From: Magnetospira sp.
Lineage (GTDB): Bacteria > Pseudomonadota > Alphaproteobacteria > Rhodospirillales > Magnetospiraceae
Assembly (NCBI GenBank): GCA_028282245.1
Contig: JANQIL010000152.1
Location: 1 to 56,645, forward strand
DNA length: 56,645 nucleotides
Direction: 5' to 3'
The notes under the pieces were generated by a model. The model saw only the letters and a program-made list of their open reading frames with translations, did not search any database and was not told where the DNA came from. Made by a program: the position numbers and the translations under genes. Of the stretch, positions 18,955 to 28,011 are shown piece after piece (position 1 is the first letter of the stretch; each line of letters opens with the position of its first letter).

Positions 18955-20177
18955 GTGGCGACGTCAAGAAGGTCGTGCTGGCCTATTCCGGCGGCCTCGA
19001 CACCTCGATCATCCTGCGCTGGCTACAGGACGCCTATGGCTGCGAGATCGTGACCTTCACCGCCGACCTGGGCCAGGGCGAGGAACTGGAACCGGCGCGC
19101 CGCAAGGCCGAGATGATGGGGATCAAGGAGATCTTCGTCGACGATCTGCGCGAGGAGTTCGTGCGCGACTATGTGTTCCCGATGTTCCGCGCCAACGCCC
19201 TTTACGAGGGCACCTATCTACTGGGCACCTCGATTGCCCGGCCGTTGATCGCCAAGCGGCAGATCGAGATCGCCGAACAGGTGGGCGCCGACGCGGTGGC
19301 CCACGGGGCGACCGGCAAGGGCAACGACCAGGTGCGGTTCGAAATCGGCTACTACGCGCTCAAACCGGACATCAAGGTGATCGCGCCGTGGCGGGAATGG
19401 GACCTCACCTCGCGCTCGAAGCTGATCGAATACGCCGAGCGCCACCAGATCCCGGTGCCCAAGGACAAGAAGGGCGAGGCGCCGTTCTCGCAGGACGCCA
19501 ACCTTCTGCACGTGTCCTCGGAGGGCAAGATCCTCGAAGACCCCTGGGACGAGCCGGACTACGGCCTGATCCTCAGCCGCATGGTCACCCCCATGGACGC
19601 CCCCGACGTTCCGACCGAGATCACCATCGATTTCGAGGCCGGCGATCCGGTGGCGGTGAACGGAGAGGCCCTTTCGCCGGCCGCCCTTCTGGAGCGGCTG
19701 AACGAACTGGGCGGCGCCAATGGGGTCGGCTGCGTCGACATCGTGGAGAACCGCTTCGTCGGCATGAAGTCGCGCGGCGTCTACGAGACGCCGGGCGGCA
19801 CCGTTCTGTTCCATGCCCGACGGGCGATGGAGGGCCTGACCCTGGACCGTGGCGCCATGCACCTCAAGGACGAATTGATGCCGCGCTACGCCGAGTTGAT
19901 CTACAACGGTTTCTGGTTCGCCCCGGAACGCGAGATGTTGCAGGCGGCGATCGATCGGGCGAGCCGGAGGGTCGCCGGCACGGTGCGCCTGAAACTCTAC
20001 AAGGGGAACGTGATCATTACCGGCCGCCAGTCCCCCAACAGCCTGTACTCCGAAAAAATTGCCACCTTCGAATCGGATGATGGCGCCTACGACCAGCGCG
20101 ACGCCGAGGGATTCATCAAACTCAACGCCTTGCGGCTGCGCCTGGAGAGAACGTCACGGGACCTGGACAGGCTGTGA
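18951..20177 (+). CDS. argG: Argininosuccinate synthase
   Basis: ArgG joins citrulline and aspartate, using ATP, in the penultimate step of arginine synthesis. The 408-residue protein starts [19 protein letters not shown], which contains the PP-loop ATP-binding motif SGGLDTS. It also has [32 protein letters not shown] and the C-terminal block [24 protein letters not shown]. Its ATG overlaps the PAP2 stop codon; the lipid-related genes upstream have no known link to arginine synthesis, so the coupling may only reflect shared transcription. No intrinsic terminator follows directly. Confidence 0.98.
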   Translation: MSGDVKKVVLAYSGGLDTSIILRWLQDAYGCEIVTFTADLGQGEELEPARRKAEMMGIKEIFVDDLREEFVRDYVFPMFRANALYEGTYLLGTSIARPLIAKRQIEIAEQVGADAVAHGATGKGNDQVRFEIGYYALKPDIKVIAPWREWDLTSRSKLIEYAERHQIPVPKDKKGEAPFSQDANLLHVSSEGKILEDPWDEPDYGLILSRMVTPMDAPDVPTEITIDFEAGDPVAVNGEALSPAALLERLNELGGANGVGCVDIVENRFVGMKSRGVYETPGGTVLFHARRAMEGLTLDRGAMHLKDELMPRYAELIYNGFWFAPEREMLQAAIDRASRRVAGTVRLKLYKGNVIITGRQSPNSLYSEKIATFESDDGAYDQRDAEGFIKLNALRLRLERTSRDLDRL

Positions 20178-20409
20178 AAAAATTCCGTAACAGATGTTTC
20201 CAGAAAGCGAAACACATGAGGCTGCCTTAATTTTGCAACAGTTCCGTGATAGGAATATCTGTCGCCTGGATAATTCAACCGTAACGATGGTATGCTGTTT
20301 TACCAACGAAACGAGGGCCCATTCCGCAACGATTAAGAATTATTAAGAACACCGATACGGCCCTTGCAACGACGGTGACAAGCCGCGCCAGGCGATTTGG
20401 GAGGAAGGC

Positions 20410-20595
20410 ATGCATCAACATAAGAGCGGGATAAGTTTCGACCGTTCGGGGCGCAAGTCCCGTGTTCATTTCGAGGAACCACACCTCGATGACCTGCTGG
20501 ATGATTCGGTCATGCGCGCCCTGCTGACCAGCGACGGCCTGTGCCGCGAGGATGTGGAAGATCTGATGGCCGACGTGCGCGCCCGTCTCGAATAG
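20410..20595 (+). CDS. Small acidic protein of unknown function (61 residues)
   Basis: A short gene with a strong ribosome-binding site (GGGAGGAAGG, six to ten bases before the ATG). It is followed 32 bases later by an intrinsic terminator, so it behaves as a compact monocistronic unit. The product has a basic, hydrophilic N-terminus and a C-terminal acidic helical part ([39 protein letters not shown]) with one cysteine. I recognise no family. The 232-base region between argG and this gene is A/T-rich, holds no other gene, and probably carries its promoter. Its independent start and terminator argue that it is real despite its size. Confidence 0.7.
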   Translation: MHQHKSGISFDRSGRKSRVHFEEPHLDDLLDDSVMRALLTSDGLCREDVEDLMADVRARLE

Positions 20596-20627
20596 CCCGG
20601 TCGCTTTCCGATACGCTCCCATATCCC

Positions 20628-20655
20628 GCCCGCGGCCCATGCCCGCGGGCCTTTT
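20628..20655 (+). terminator. Intrinsic terminator after the 61-residue gene
   Basis: GCCCGCGG (20628-20635) and CCGCGGGC (20643-20650) form a perfect eight-base-pair GC stem with a seven-base loop, followed by CTTTT. It lies between the small gene and leuB. Confidence 0.75.
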
Positions 20656-20752
20656 GCTTGTCCGCGGCCCGGCGATGCCGGATGCTTCCTCTGGACCGTC
20701 GCGATGTGATCGGTTATCAGGGTGCCTTCCTCGGAAGAATAAGGATTCTGCG

Positions 20753-21865
20753 ATGAGCGCCAACAAGACCCTTCTCGTTCTGCCGGGCGACGGCATCGGA
20801 CCGGAAGTGATGGCCCAGGTGCGCAAGGTCGTCGACTGGATGGACCGCCGAAGGGGAGTGTCGTTCGACGTCCGGGAAGACCTGGTTGGCGGCGCCGCCT
20901 ATGACGCGCACGGTGCCGCGATTTCCGACGCCACCATGCAGGCGGCGCTCGACGCCGACGCGGTGCTGCTCGGCGCCGTGGGTGGTCCGCAGTGGGACGG
21001 CGTGGCCCGCGAGCACCGCCCGGAAGCCGGCCTTTTGCGGTTGCGCAAGGAAATGGACCTGTTCGCCAACCTGCGTCCGGCGATGGTCTTCGCGCCCCTG
21101 GTCGGTGCCTCCACCCTGAAACCGGAGATCGTCTCCGGACTCGATATCATGATCGTGCGCGAACTCACCGGCGGGGTCTATTTCGGCCAACCACGCGGCA
21201 TCGACACCCTGCCCGACGGCACCCGGCGCGGCTTCGACAACCAGACCTATACCCATCCGGAAATCGAGCGGGTGGCCGAGGTCGCCTTCGAACTGGCCCG
21301 CAAGCGCGGCAACAAGGTCCATTCCGTTGAGAAATCCAACGTGATGGAAAGCGGCATCTTCTGGCGCCGGGAGGTCACCCGCCTGCACGGCGAAACCTAC
21401 GCCGACGTGACCCTGGAGCACATGTATGCCGACAACTGCGCCATGCAGTTGGTCCGCCGGCCCAAACAGTTCGACGTGATCCTGACCGACAACCTGTTCG
21501 GCGACCTGCTGTCCGACTGCGCGGCCATGCTCACCGGCTCGCTGGGCATGCTGCCGTCGGCCAGCCTGGGAGCGGTCGACGGCGGCGGTCGACGGCGGGC
21601 GATGTACGAACCGGTGCACGGCTCGGCGCCCGACATCGCCGGCCGCGACGTCGCCAACCCGCTGGCGACCATTCTCAGCTTCTCCATGCTGCTACGCTAC
21701 TCGTTCGGCCTTGGCGCGGACGCCGACCTGATCGAGCAGGCGGCGAACAACCTGCTCCAATCGGGAATCCGCACCGCCGACATCATGCAGGACGGCATGG
21801 CGCGGGTGTCCTGCACCACCATGGGCGACAGCCTGCTGCGCGAGATGGACAAGCTGGCGGCATAA
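20753..21865 (+). CDS. leuB: 3-isopropylmalate dehydrogenase
   Basis: LeuB oxidatively decarboxylates 3-isopropylmalate in leucine synthesis. The 370-residue protein opens [23 protein letters not shown]. It contains [10 protein letters not shown], the substrate-binding arginine region [17 protein letters not shown], the tyrosine/lysine region [10 protein letters not shown] and VEKSNVM, and the metal/nucleotide block [16 protein letters not shown] followed by [17 protein letters not shown] lies about eight bases before the ATG. The usual partners leuC and leuD are not in this window. The gene converges with the sensor kinase at 21898 across 32 bases. Confidence 0.97.
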   Translation: MSANKTLLVLPGDGIGPEVMAQVRKVVDWMDRRRGVSFDVREDLVGGAAYDAHGAAISDATMQAALDADAVLLGAVGGPQWDGVAREHRPEAGLLRLRKEMDLFANLRPAMVFAPLVGASTLKPEIVSGLDIMIVRELTGGVYFGQPRGIDTLPDGTRRGFDNQTYTHPEIERVAEVAFELARKRGNKVHSVEKSNVMESGIFWRREVTRLHGETYADVTLEHMYADNCAMQLVRRPKQFDVILTDNLFGDLLSDCAAMLTGSLGMLPSASLGAVDGGGRRRAMYEPVHGSAPDIAGRDVANPLATILSFSMLLRYSFGLGADADLIEQAANNLLQSGIRTADIMQDGMARVSCTTMGDSLLREMDKLAA

Positions 21866-21897
21866 CGGCCAGGGCGCCGCGCGGCCCTCGGCGGGGT

Positions 21898-23211
21898 TTA
21901 CATCGGCAGTCGGAGCCGTACCCGCAGGCCGCCGTGCGGCGAGTCCAGAAGTTGCAGATCGCCGCCGTGCGCCCGCACCACGTCGACCGCGATGGTCAGG
22001 CCGAGTCCGATTCCGCCGGTCCCCGGGTTGCGGGAGCGGTCGAGGCGCATGAAGGGCTTGAGCACCTCATCGCGCTTGTCGTCCGGAATGCCGGGGCCGT
22101 CGTCGTCGACCAGGATTTCCACCGTCCGCCCGCGCCGCCCGGCGCGGACGAAGACGTTCTTGCCGTAGCGGGCCGCGTTGACGATCAGGTTGGTCAGACA
22201 GCGGCGGAAGGCGTGGGGGCGTAGCGGCAGGGCGATCGCCTCCTCGACATGAAGATCCACGGCGGCGCCGTTGCGCCGCGCCCGCCCCACCACGTCGCGT
22301 AGCAGGGCCCCGAGATCGGTCGCCAGCGGCGCCTCGCGGCCCTCGCCGCGCGCGAAGGCAAGATAGCCTTCGAGCATGTATTCCATTTCGCTGACGTCGT
22401 CCTCGAGTTCGCGAATGCCCTCGCCGTCGCCCAGCATGGCGAGTTGCAGGCGCATTCGGGTCAGCGGCGTGCGCAGGTCGTGGGACACCCCGGCCAGCAT
22501 GTCGGTGCGCTGGGCGATCTGGCGTTGCAGGCGGTCGCGCATCAGAATGAAGGCGGCCGCCGCCTGACGCACCTCGCGTGCCCCCTCGGGCTTGAATCGC
22601 GGCACGTCGCGGCCCTTGCCGAAGGCGTGGGCGGCATGGGCCAGGCGGCGGATCGGCCGCACCTGATTGCGCATGAAGATGACCGCCACGCCGAACAGCA
22701 GCAGCGACAAACCAACCGACCACAGGATGAACACATAGGCGGTGGAGCTGAACAGCCGCTTGCGCGGCGCCACCACCCGCAGCACCGCGTCCGGCAGTTG
22801 AACCTTGATGACCACGTGGCGGTCGAGGCTGCGCAGGTCGATCTCGGTCGGCCGGCGCACGTATTCGCGCAAAGCCCGCCGCAACGTGCGTTCGAGGATG
22901 CTCGGAATCGGCGATGGCGGCGCGTTGATCAGGATCTCGCCTTCGAGCAGGCTGATTTCGAGCTGCATGTGGTCCTCGGCCGCCAACAGGATGTTGCGCC
23001 ATTGGGCGGGATCGTCGTTCATGTCCATCAGGCGGACCACCGCCGCGATATCGCCGGCCACGCCGCGCGCCATGCGCAGGGTCACCGTTTCCCAGTGGGC
23101 GTCGAAAAAGATGAACGCCGACACGGCCTGCACCAGGACGATCGGCGTGACGATGATCATCAGCGACCGCCCGAGCAGACTGCGCGGCAGGAACCGCTTG
23201 AGGCTGGTCAT
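21898..23211 (-). CDS. EnvZ-like sensor histidine kinase
   Basis: A 437-residue membrane kinase partnered with the response regulator directly upstream. TM1 is at about residues 17-37 and TM2 at about 158-180, enclosing a periplasmic sensor of about 120 residues. HAMP lies around 181-233, and the phospho-acceptor histidine is H244 in GVSHDLRTPLTRMRLQL. The HATPase domain shows NLIVNAARYG (N box), DDDGPGIPDDKRDEV (G1) and GGIGLGLTIAVDVV (G2). The architecture and the HDLRTPL H-box match the EnvZ class. The start overlaps the regulator stop (ATGA); upstream in-frame sequence overlaps the regulator and is not used. Confidence 0.94.
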   Translation of the reverse strand: MTSLKRFLPRSLLGRSLMIIVTPIVLVQAVSAFIFFDAHWETVTLRMARGVAGDIAAVVRLMDMNDDPAQWRNILLAAEDHMQLEISLLEGEILINAPPSPIPSILERTLRRALREYVRRPTEIDLRSLDRHVVIKVQLPDAVLRVVAPRKRLFSSTAYVFILWSVGLSLLLFGVAVIFMRNQVRPIRRLAHAAHAFGKGRDVPRFKPEGAREVRQAAAAFILMRDRLQRQIAQRTDMLAGVSHDLRTPLTRMRLQLAMLGDGEGIRELEDDVSEMEYMLEGYLAFARGEGREAPLATDLGALLRDVVGRARRNGAAVDLHVEEAIALPLRPHAFRRCLTNLIVNAARYGKNVFVRAGRRGRTVEILVDDDGPGIPDDKRDEVLKPFMRLDRSRNPGTGGIGLGLTIAVDVVRAHGGDLQLLDSPHGGLRVRLRLPM

Positions 23212-23900
23212 CCGTCCGGCCTGAGCACGTAGCCCTGGCCGCGCACGGTCTGAAGGTAGCGCGGCGCCCGGGGATCGGGCTCGATCTTGCGGCGCAGCCG
23301 GGTGACCTGCACGTCGACGCTGCGCTCGCCGCCGCCGGCCCCGGTCAGGCGGGTCAGGTCCTCGCGGCCGAGCACCTCGCCGGCGTGCTCGGCCAGGATG
23401 CGCAGCAGCATCGATTCGAACGAGGTCAGGCGGATCGCCCGGCCGTCGGCGCCGGTCAACTCCTCGCGCTCGACGTCGAAGCGGCACAGGCCCAGGCTGA
23501 TCGGCGCCATGGCGGCGGCGTCGCGCGGCGTCGCGCGGCGCAGGATGCTGCGGATGCGCAGCAGCAGTTCGCGCGGCTCGAACGGCTTGGGAAGGTAGTC
23601 GTCGGCCCCCGCCTCCAGGCCGGCGATACGGTCCTCCGGCTCGCTCATCGCGGTCAGCAGCAGCACCGGCACGTCGCTGCCGCGCCGCAGGTCGGCCACC
23701 AGGTCGAGGCCGCTCTCGCCCGGCATCATCACGTCGAGCACCATCAGGTCGAAGGCCAGCGCGGCCAGCCGGCGCCGGGCATCCTCGGCATCGATCGCGG
23801 TGGTGACCATGAACCCGCGCTCGGTCAGGTAGCGCTTCAGCAGATCGCGCAGCCGCGTGTCGTCGTCGACCACCAGGATGTGGGGCGCCTCGTCGTCCAT
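23208..23900 (-). CDS. OmpR-family response regulator
   Basis: This 230-residue protein has an N-terminal receiver domain (HILVVDDDTRLRDLL; phospho-acceptor D56 in LMVLDVMMPGESGLD; conserved T in LLLTAMS; K in DDYLPKPFEPREL). A C-terminal OmpR/PhoB winged helix follows (AIRLTSFESMLLRILAEHAGEVLGREDLTRL and SVDVQVTRLRRKIEPDPRAPRYLQTVRGQGYVL). It is translationally coupled to the kinase gene that follows. The regulon cannot be inferred here. A MarR gene in the same direction ends 33 bases before its start. Confidence 0.96.
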   Translation of the reverse strand: MDDEAPHILVVDDDTRLRDLLKRYLTERGFMVTTAIDAEDARRRLAALAFDLMVLDVMMPGESGLDLVADLRRGSDVPVLLLTAMSEPEDRIAGLEAGADDYLPKPFEPRELLLRIRSILRRATPRDAAAMAPISLGLCRFDVEREELTGADGRAIRLTSFESMLLRILAEHAGEVLGREDLTRLTGAGGGERSVDVQVTRLRRKIEPDPRAPRYLQTVRGQGYVLRPDG

Positions 23901-23933
23901 GCGTGGACTATAGCCGAACCGACGCCGGGCTGC

Positions 23934-24413
23934 CTACGTCATCGCGCGATCGACGCGCGGCCGATCGTCCGGGTCGATCATTCGCCGCAGCACCCGGCGA
24001 AATCCCTCGGCCGCGTCCGGCCCGGCCTCGGCGTAGGCGCGCCGGATGCGCGCGCACTGCGCGGCGGCGAGGCGGGCCTCGAGATCGGCGCCGCGACGGG
24101 TCAGGTAGAGCCGCCGCTGCCGACGATCGGATTCCCCGGCCACCTGGCGCACATAGCCGGCGCGCAGCAGGTGCCCGAGCACCCGGGCCAGGCTCTGCTT
24201 GGTGATCTTGAGAATGTCGAGCAGCTCGCCGACCGGAATCCCCGGATGCGCGCCGACGAAATACAACACCCGGTGATGGGCCCGGCCGAGTCCGTCGCCG
24301 GCCAACATCGCGTCCGCCTCGCCGGTGAAGTCCCGATAGGCGAAAAACAGCAATTCCATGGCGCGCCGCAGTTCGGGCTCGTCGTCGGGCGGGCGCGGGG
24401 TCGGTTCGGGCAT
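23934..24413 (-). CDS. MarR-family transcriptional regulator
   Basis: This 159-residue winged-helix regulator has the core HHRVLYFVGAHPGIPVGELLDILKITKQSLARVLGHLLRAGYVRQVAGESDRRQRRLYLTRRG. That includes the recognition helix (KQSLARVLGHLL) and the wing with the typical DRRQRRLYLT. It is divergent from ilvE, with a 112-base gap containing a TGTCA-N7-TGACA inverted repeat, so autoregulation and control of ilvE are plausible. It is followed by the OmpR/EnvZ-type pair in the same direction, 33 bases away, possibly one operon. Confidence 0.93.
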   Translation of the reverse strand: MPEPTPRPPDDEPELRRAMELLFFAYRDFTGEADAMLAGDGLGRAHHRVLYFVGAHPGIPVGELLDILKITKQSLARVLGHLLRAGYVRQVAGESDRRQRRLYLTRRGADLEARLAAAQCARIRRAYAEAGPDAAEGFRRVLRRMIDPDDRPRVDRAMT

Positions 24414-24440
24414 CGAGCGGGTCCGTCGGCGGACAGTTTA

Positions 24441-24480
24441 TGTCAGTGTTGTTGACACATTATCGGATCGATGCTACCAC
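24441..24480. promoter_or_regulatory. Candidate MarR operator and ilvE promoter
   Basis: The inverted repeat TGTCA-N7-TGACA (24441-24457) lies between marR and ilvE. Its right arm overlaps a TTGACA -35 hexamer (24452-24457), which is followed after 17 bases by a weak TACCAC -10 (24475-24480) on the ilvE strand. A protein bound here would block ilvE transcription. Confidence 0.45.
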
Positions 24481-24525
24481 CGCAACATCCTTTCGACTCA
24501 CCCCTGATTGACGGACAATTGTTTT

Positions 24526-25407
24526 ATGGCGGACTTGATTCCCTTCGATGATCGTGACGGCGTGATCTGGTATAATGGCGACCTCGTTCCCTGGCGCGAC
24601 TGCCGACCACATGTCCTGTCGCACGGCTTGCACTATGCGTCCTGCGTGTTCGAGGGCGAGCGCTCCTACAACGGAACGATCTTCAAGCTGCGCGAGCACA
24701 GCGAGCGGCTGATCGAGTCGGGGCGCCTTCTGGGGTTCGAAATTCCCTACTCGGCCGAGGAGATCGATGCCGCCTGCATCGAGACCTGCAAGGCCAACGG
24801 CATCATCGACGGCTACGTGCGCCCGGTCGCCTGGCGGGGCAGCGAGATGATGGCGGTGTCGGCCCAGCACACCAGGATTCACGTCGCCGTCGCCACTTGG
24901 CCGTGGCCGTCCTACTTCAGGCCGGAACTGCGTGAAAAGGGAATCGATCTCAAGACCTCGGCTTGGCGCCGTCCAGCCCCGGACACCGCGCCGACCCAAT
25001 CGAAGGCGGCCGGGCTTTACATGATCTGCACCCTGTCGAAACACGCCGCCGAGGCCGAGGGATTCACCGACGCCCTGATGCTCGACTACCGGGGACAGGT
25101 GGCCGAGGCGACCGGAGCCAACATATTCATGGCGATGGGCGACGGCCGGCTGCACACGCCGACCCCCGACTGCTTCCTGGATGGCATCACCCGGCGCACC
25201 GTCATCGCCCTGGCCCGAGCGCGCGGCATCGAGGTGGTGGAACGCGCCATCCTGCCCGAGGAACTGGCCGGCGCGACCGAGGTGTTCCTGACCGGCACCG
25301 CGGCCGAGGTGACCCCGGTCGGGCGGATCGACGACCTGACCTTTACCCCCGGCGCCATCACCCGGGCCCTGATCGACGGTTACGAACAGGAGGTCGGCAA
25401 GGTTTGA
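24526..25407 (+). CDS. ilvE: Branched-chain amino acid aminotransferase
   Basis: This PLP enzyme interconverts leucine, isoleucine and valine with their 2-oxo acids. The 293-residue protein has VPWRDCRPHVLSHGLHYASCVFEGERSY, a fold-type IV PLP lysine at K160 (TQSKAAGLYM) and the family signature EATGANIFM....TPTPDCFLDGITRRTVI. The ATG at 24526 is used; a TTG at 24508 would add six residues. The gene is divergent from marR. Together with leuB it contributes to leucine synthesis, but the two are not linked in one operon. Confidence 0.95.
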   Translation: MADLIPFDDRDGVIWYNGDLVPWRDCRPHVLSHGLHYASCVFEGERSYNGTIFKLREHSERLIESGRLLGFEIPYSAEEIDAACIETCKANGIIDGYVRPVAWRGSEMMAVSAQHTRIHVAVATWPWPSYFRPELREKGIDLKTSAWRRPAPDTAPTQSKAAGLYMICTLSKHAAEAEGFTDALMLDYRGQVAEATGANIFMAMGDGRLHTPTPDCFLDGITRRTVIALARARGIEVVERAILPEELAGATEVFLTGTAAEVTPVGRIDDLTFTPGAITRALIDGYEQEVGKV

Positions 25408-25425
25408 CCGCCGGCCGCCGGGCAG

Positions 25426-27075
25426 TCAGCCGCCCAGCTTGTGCAGCCGCCATTTGATCCGCGCCCCCCGCCCGGTCAGCGGTCCGGCGATCACGAGTTG
25501 CCGCGACCGGTGGCTGTCTCCGTCCGCGTCCATGTACAGGCTGTCCTCCAGGCCGACCGCGCCGCCGTCGCCCTGAAACCGCCAGCCGGCCCCAGACGGC
25601 GGCTTGAGCAGCGCCGCCTGACCGCCCTCGACCATCGACACCTGAACCCGCGGATGGAGATGGAAGCGGACCGCGAAGCGACGCCCGCCGAACCCGTCGA
25701 GCACATCCTCGCCGCGCAGGTCGCCGCCGTCGCCGGCCAGGTAGAGGCGGCGGCGGTGAATCAGCCCGAACGCCGCCTCGTAACCGTCGTGAGCGCATTC
25801 CACGAGCACGCTGCGGTCCTGCTCATGGCGCTGACTCGGTACATTGTCCGGGCGCCGGCGGCCGATCCCGCCAGGATCGCGCAGTTCCGAGGAATGGGTG
25901 TCGTCGACGACCAGCGTGCTGTGGGCCGCGGTGGCTCGCAGGGCCTGGTTCCAAGGGTTTTCCGGGTGCGGGTGGGCGCCGCAGTTGACGATCAGGCGGT
26001 TGCGGCCGGCGCTCATTTCCAACGACAGGGTCCCGGCGTGGGCGGCGAAATCGGCGCCCGGCGGAGGTGGCGGGCCGGCTTCCACGACGATCACCGTGCG
26101 CCCGGCGATCAGACGCTGAAAACCGCTGTGCGGGGCATGGGACAACGCCCGGCCGCGCGCTCCGGCGGCGTCGAGCAGGGCCGCGATGTCGGACGCCCGG
26201 CTCTCGGTCCCGCCATTGAAACGGGCCAGGGTGCCGTCGCCCAGCAGATGGCCGCGCAGGGCGGGCGCGATTCGATCGATGGCGTTCAGGACCGCCGCCG
26301 GCACCTCCGCGTGGGAGGCGGTCAGCACCGCGCGCGCCTCGACCAGGGACCGCAGCACGTCCAGCAGCAGGGCCGGGCTGCGCGCCGGGTGGCCGCCATC
26401 CGGCAGGATTTGGCGTTGCGCCTCCCGGTCCAGCAGGGCCAGTCCGGCATCCAGACAGCGCCCCATTCGCGGCAGCGCGAGCCCCGCCGCGACGAGGCCC
26501 AGCGCCGCCGCGAAGGCGCCGGGTGTCCCGGCGGTGCGCGCCGCGACGCGCCGCAGGTGGCGCGCCTGACGAATCAGCGAGGCCATTATCGCGGGGCCGA
26601 ACTCGGCCGCCGCGCCGGTGTTCAGGCGATCGTGGGCATATAGCCAATGGGCGATCCGGGGACCGCCGACGTCGGGCCGCCAGGGCAACGGGTCGTAGCG
26701 GCCATGGTGGGCGATCCACCGGCCGATCATGTGACGCGCGGCGGCGCGGGCCGCCGGGTCGTCGTCGTCGCACAGGTCGCGCAGCCATCCGAAGCGGTGA
26801 CAGTGAAGGGCAAGGCTGAGTTGGTCCGTGCCGCTCGGCCACGGCCCATCGGCCAGCGGCACCTCGCCGCCGCCCGGAATGGGCAACACGCCGGTCTCGA
26901 CGATCGATCGCGCCCGCGCGGGTTCGGGCGGCCAGGGATCGGCCGGCGGCGCCTCCAGGGACGCCGGCGCCCGTCGACCCAGCGTCCACTGGTAGGGGAA
27001 CGATCCGTACAGCCGGTCGCGGAGGGTTGGGCCGGCGGCGGGATCGGTAACCTGACGGCGCGGCGAATACGGCAT
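25426..27075 (-). CDS. Heparinase II/III family protein
   Basis: A 549-residue protein of the heparinase II/III-like polysaccharide lyase family. The N-terminal all-helical toroid includes FGWLRDL, IGRWIAHHGRYDPLPWRPDVGGPRIAHWLYAH and PDGGHPARSPALLLDVLRSLVEAR. The C-terminal beta-sandwich half has HSGFQRLIAGRTVIVVEAGPPP, FAAHAGTLSLEMSAGRNRLIVNCG, ATAAHSTLVVDDTHSSEL and HDGYEAAFGLIHRRRLYLAGDG. No signal peptide is evident at the chosen start (ATG 27075, GGGA eight bases before). Similar alphaproteobacterial proteins are annotated from the domain only; the true substrate is unknown. The frame stays open upstream but that part is not protein-like. Confidence 0.88.
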   Translation of the reverse strand: MPYSPRRQVTDPAAGPTLRDRLYGSFPYQWTLGRRAPASLEAPPADPWPPEPARARSIVETGVLPIPGGGEVPLADGPWPSGTDQLSLALHCHRFGWLRDLCDDDDPAARAAARHMIGRWIAHHGRYDPLPWRPDVGGPRIAHWLYAHDRLNTGAAAEFGPAIMASLIRQARHLRRVAARTAGTPGAFAAALGLVAAGLALPRMGRCLDAGLALLDREAQRQILPDGGHPARSPALLLDVLRSLVEARAVLTASHAEVPAAVLNAIDRIAPALRGHLLGDGTLARFNGGTESRASDIAALLDAAGARGRALSHAPHSGFQRLIAGRTVIVVEAGPPPPPGADFAAHAGTLSLEMSAGRNRLIVNCGAHPHPENPWNQALRATAAHSTLVVDDTHSSELRDPGGIGRRRPDNVPSQRHEQDRSVLVECAHDGYEAAFGLIHRRRLYLAGDGGDLRGEDVLDGFGGRRFAVRFHLHPRVQVSMVEGGQAALLKPPSGAGWRFQGDGGAVGLEDSLYMDADGDSHRSRQLVIAGPLTGRGARIKWRLHKLGG

Positions 27076-27375
27076 CGCGAAGTCCCGAAACACAGGGTTT
27101 TCGAGACCTAACAGGTTCGCCTCAACCTGGCAAGCCGCCGGCCATGTCCGGCAAGCGATTGCCGGCACGATCGAATTCGAGTTCGGGCCGGTGATTGGCC
27201 GGCCCCCTCGCGGCCATGCGGGCGGACAACCACACTCATACATATTGTATGGCATGCCAGTATTGCCCACGATGCATTGAACCGTGTCTTGCGGTGGCGG
27301 TGTCCGTGCGGATACCGTGGGAGCACCCTCTCGGGGCCGCGCGGAGGGTCGGGACATCGAGCAAGGGATACCCAC
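27076..27375. other. Divergent intergenic region with inverted repeats
   Basis: Three hundred bases between the heparinase-like gene and the first deoxyribosyltransferase-like gene hold no supported gene. Two inverted repeats are visible: CCGGCAA, loop GCGA, TTGCCGG at 27148-27165, and CATACA-TAT-TGTATG at 27237-27251. The second contains TACAAT on the minus strand, a possible -10 for the heparinase-like gene. It lies in an A/T-rich island and is a candidate operator. Confidence 0.5.
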
Positions 27376-27939
27376 ATGCCGCATTCGGCGACCTCGGGGG
27401 AGTCAGCTCTTCCCATCCGGGACCTGTCCGCCAATCTCGCCCGGGCGGGTATCGGGCGCGTCTTCATCGCGGCGCCGATGAGCGCCTTCGGTGATGACTC
27501 CGAATACCAGGCCAGCCGCGAGGCGATCCTCGGCCTCCGGAAACGGCTGGTCGACGATCTCGGCCTTGACGACGCCTACTACGCCGGGGCGTCAGTCGCC
27601 TCGACCGCCGCGTTCGACGGTCCCGACAACGCCCTGGAGTCAGATCTGCGGGCCCTGCTGGCGGCCGACCTGTTCGTACTGTTGTATCCCCGCAAGGTGC
27701 TGTCCAGCGTCCTGATCGAGACCGGTTACGCGCTGGCCCTGCGCAAGCCGACCCTGATCATGGTACGCAACCGGGCCGACCTGCCGTTCCTGCTGCGCCA
27801 GGCCGAGGACCTCTCGGGGCGCGATCCGCTGCCCGTCATTCATGTGGCGGCGCTGTCCGACGACGCGGGGATGTTCGATGCCGTCCGGCACGGGCTGTCC
27901 GGCCTGATGGCGCGGCGCGCCGCCGCCCCAAGCGGCTGA
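27376..27939 (+). CDS. Soluble nucleoside deoxyribosyltransferase/TIR-like protein
   Basis: This 187-residue protein has a flavodoxin-like core recalling nucleoside 2-deoxyribosyltransferases and TIR domains. Residues 29-36 read VFIAAPMS (compare VFLAGPM in the transferases), followed by YYAG near 69. A strand DLFVLLYP (98-105) precedes SSVLIETGYALALRKPTLIMV (110-130), where E115 occupies the place of the family's catalytic glutamate in the ExGxA motif. Residues LPFLLRQ follow. There is no signal peptide or membrane segment. AAGGG precedes the ATG. The next gene encodes a membrane-anchored paralogue, aligning from APMS/APMA to LPFLLRQ/LPYLMRG. Function unknown: base exchange, NAD or nucleotide hydrolysis, or a non-enzymatic sensor are all possible. 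Confidence 0.75.
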   Translation: MPHSATSGESALPIRDLSANLARAGIGRVFIAAPMSAFGDDSEYQASREAILGLRKRLVDDLGLDDAYYAGASVASTAAFDGPDNALESDLRALLAADLFVLLYPRKVLSSVLIETGYALALRKPTLIMVRNRADLPFLLRQAEDLSGRDPLPVIHVAALSDDAGMFDAVRHGLSGLMARRAAAPSG

Positions 27940-28011
27940 TTTCCCGGCTTCACCCTTTCCGGTGCCTGTGCAAAGATACCTTCGGCGGCTCGCAACCAGG
28001 GGAGGTGGCGC

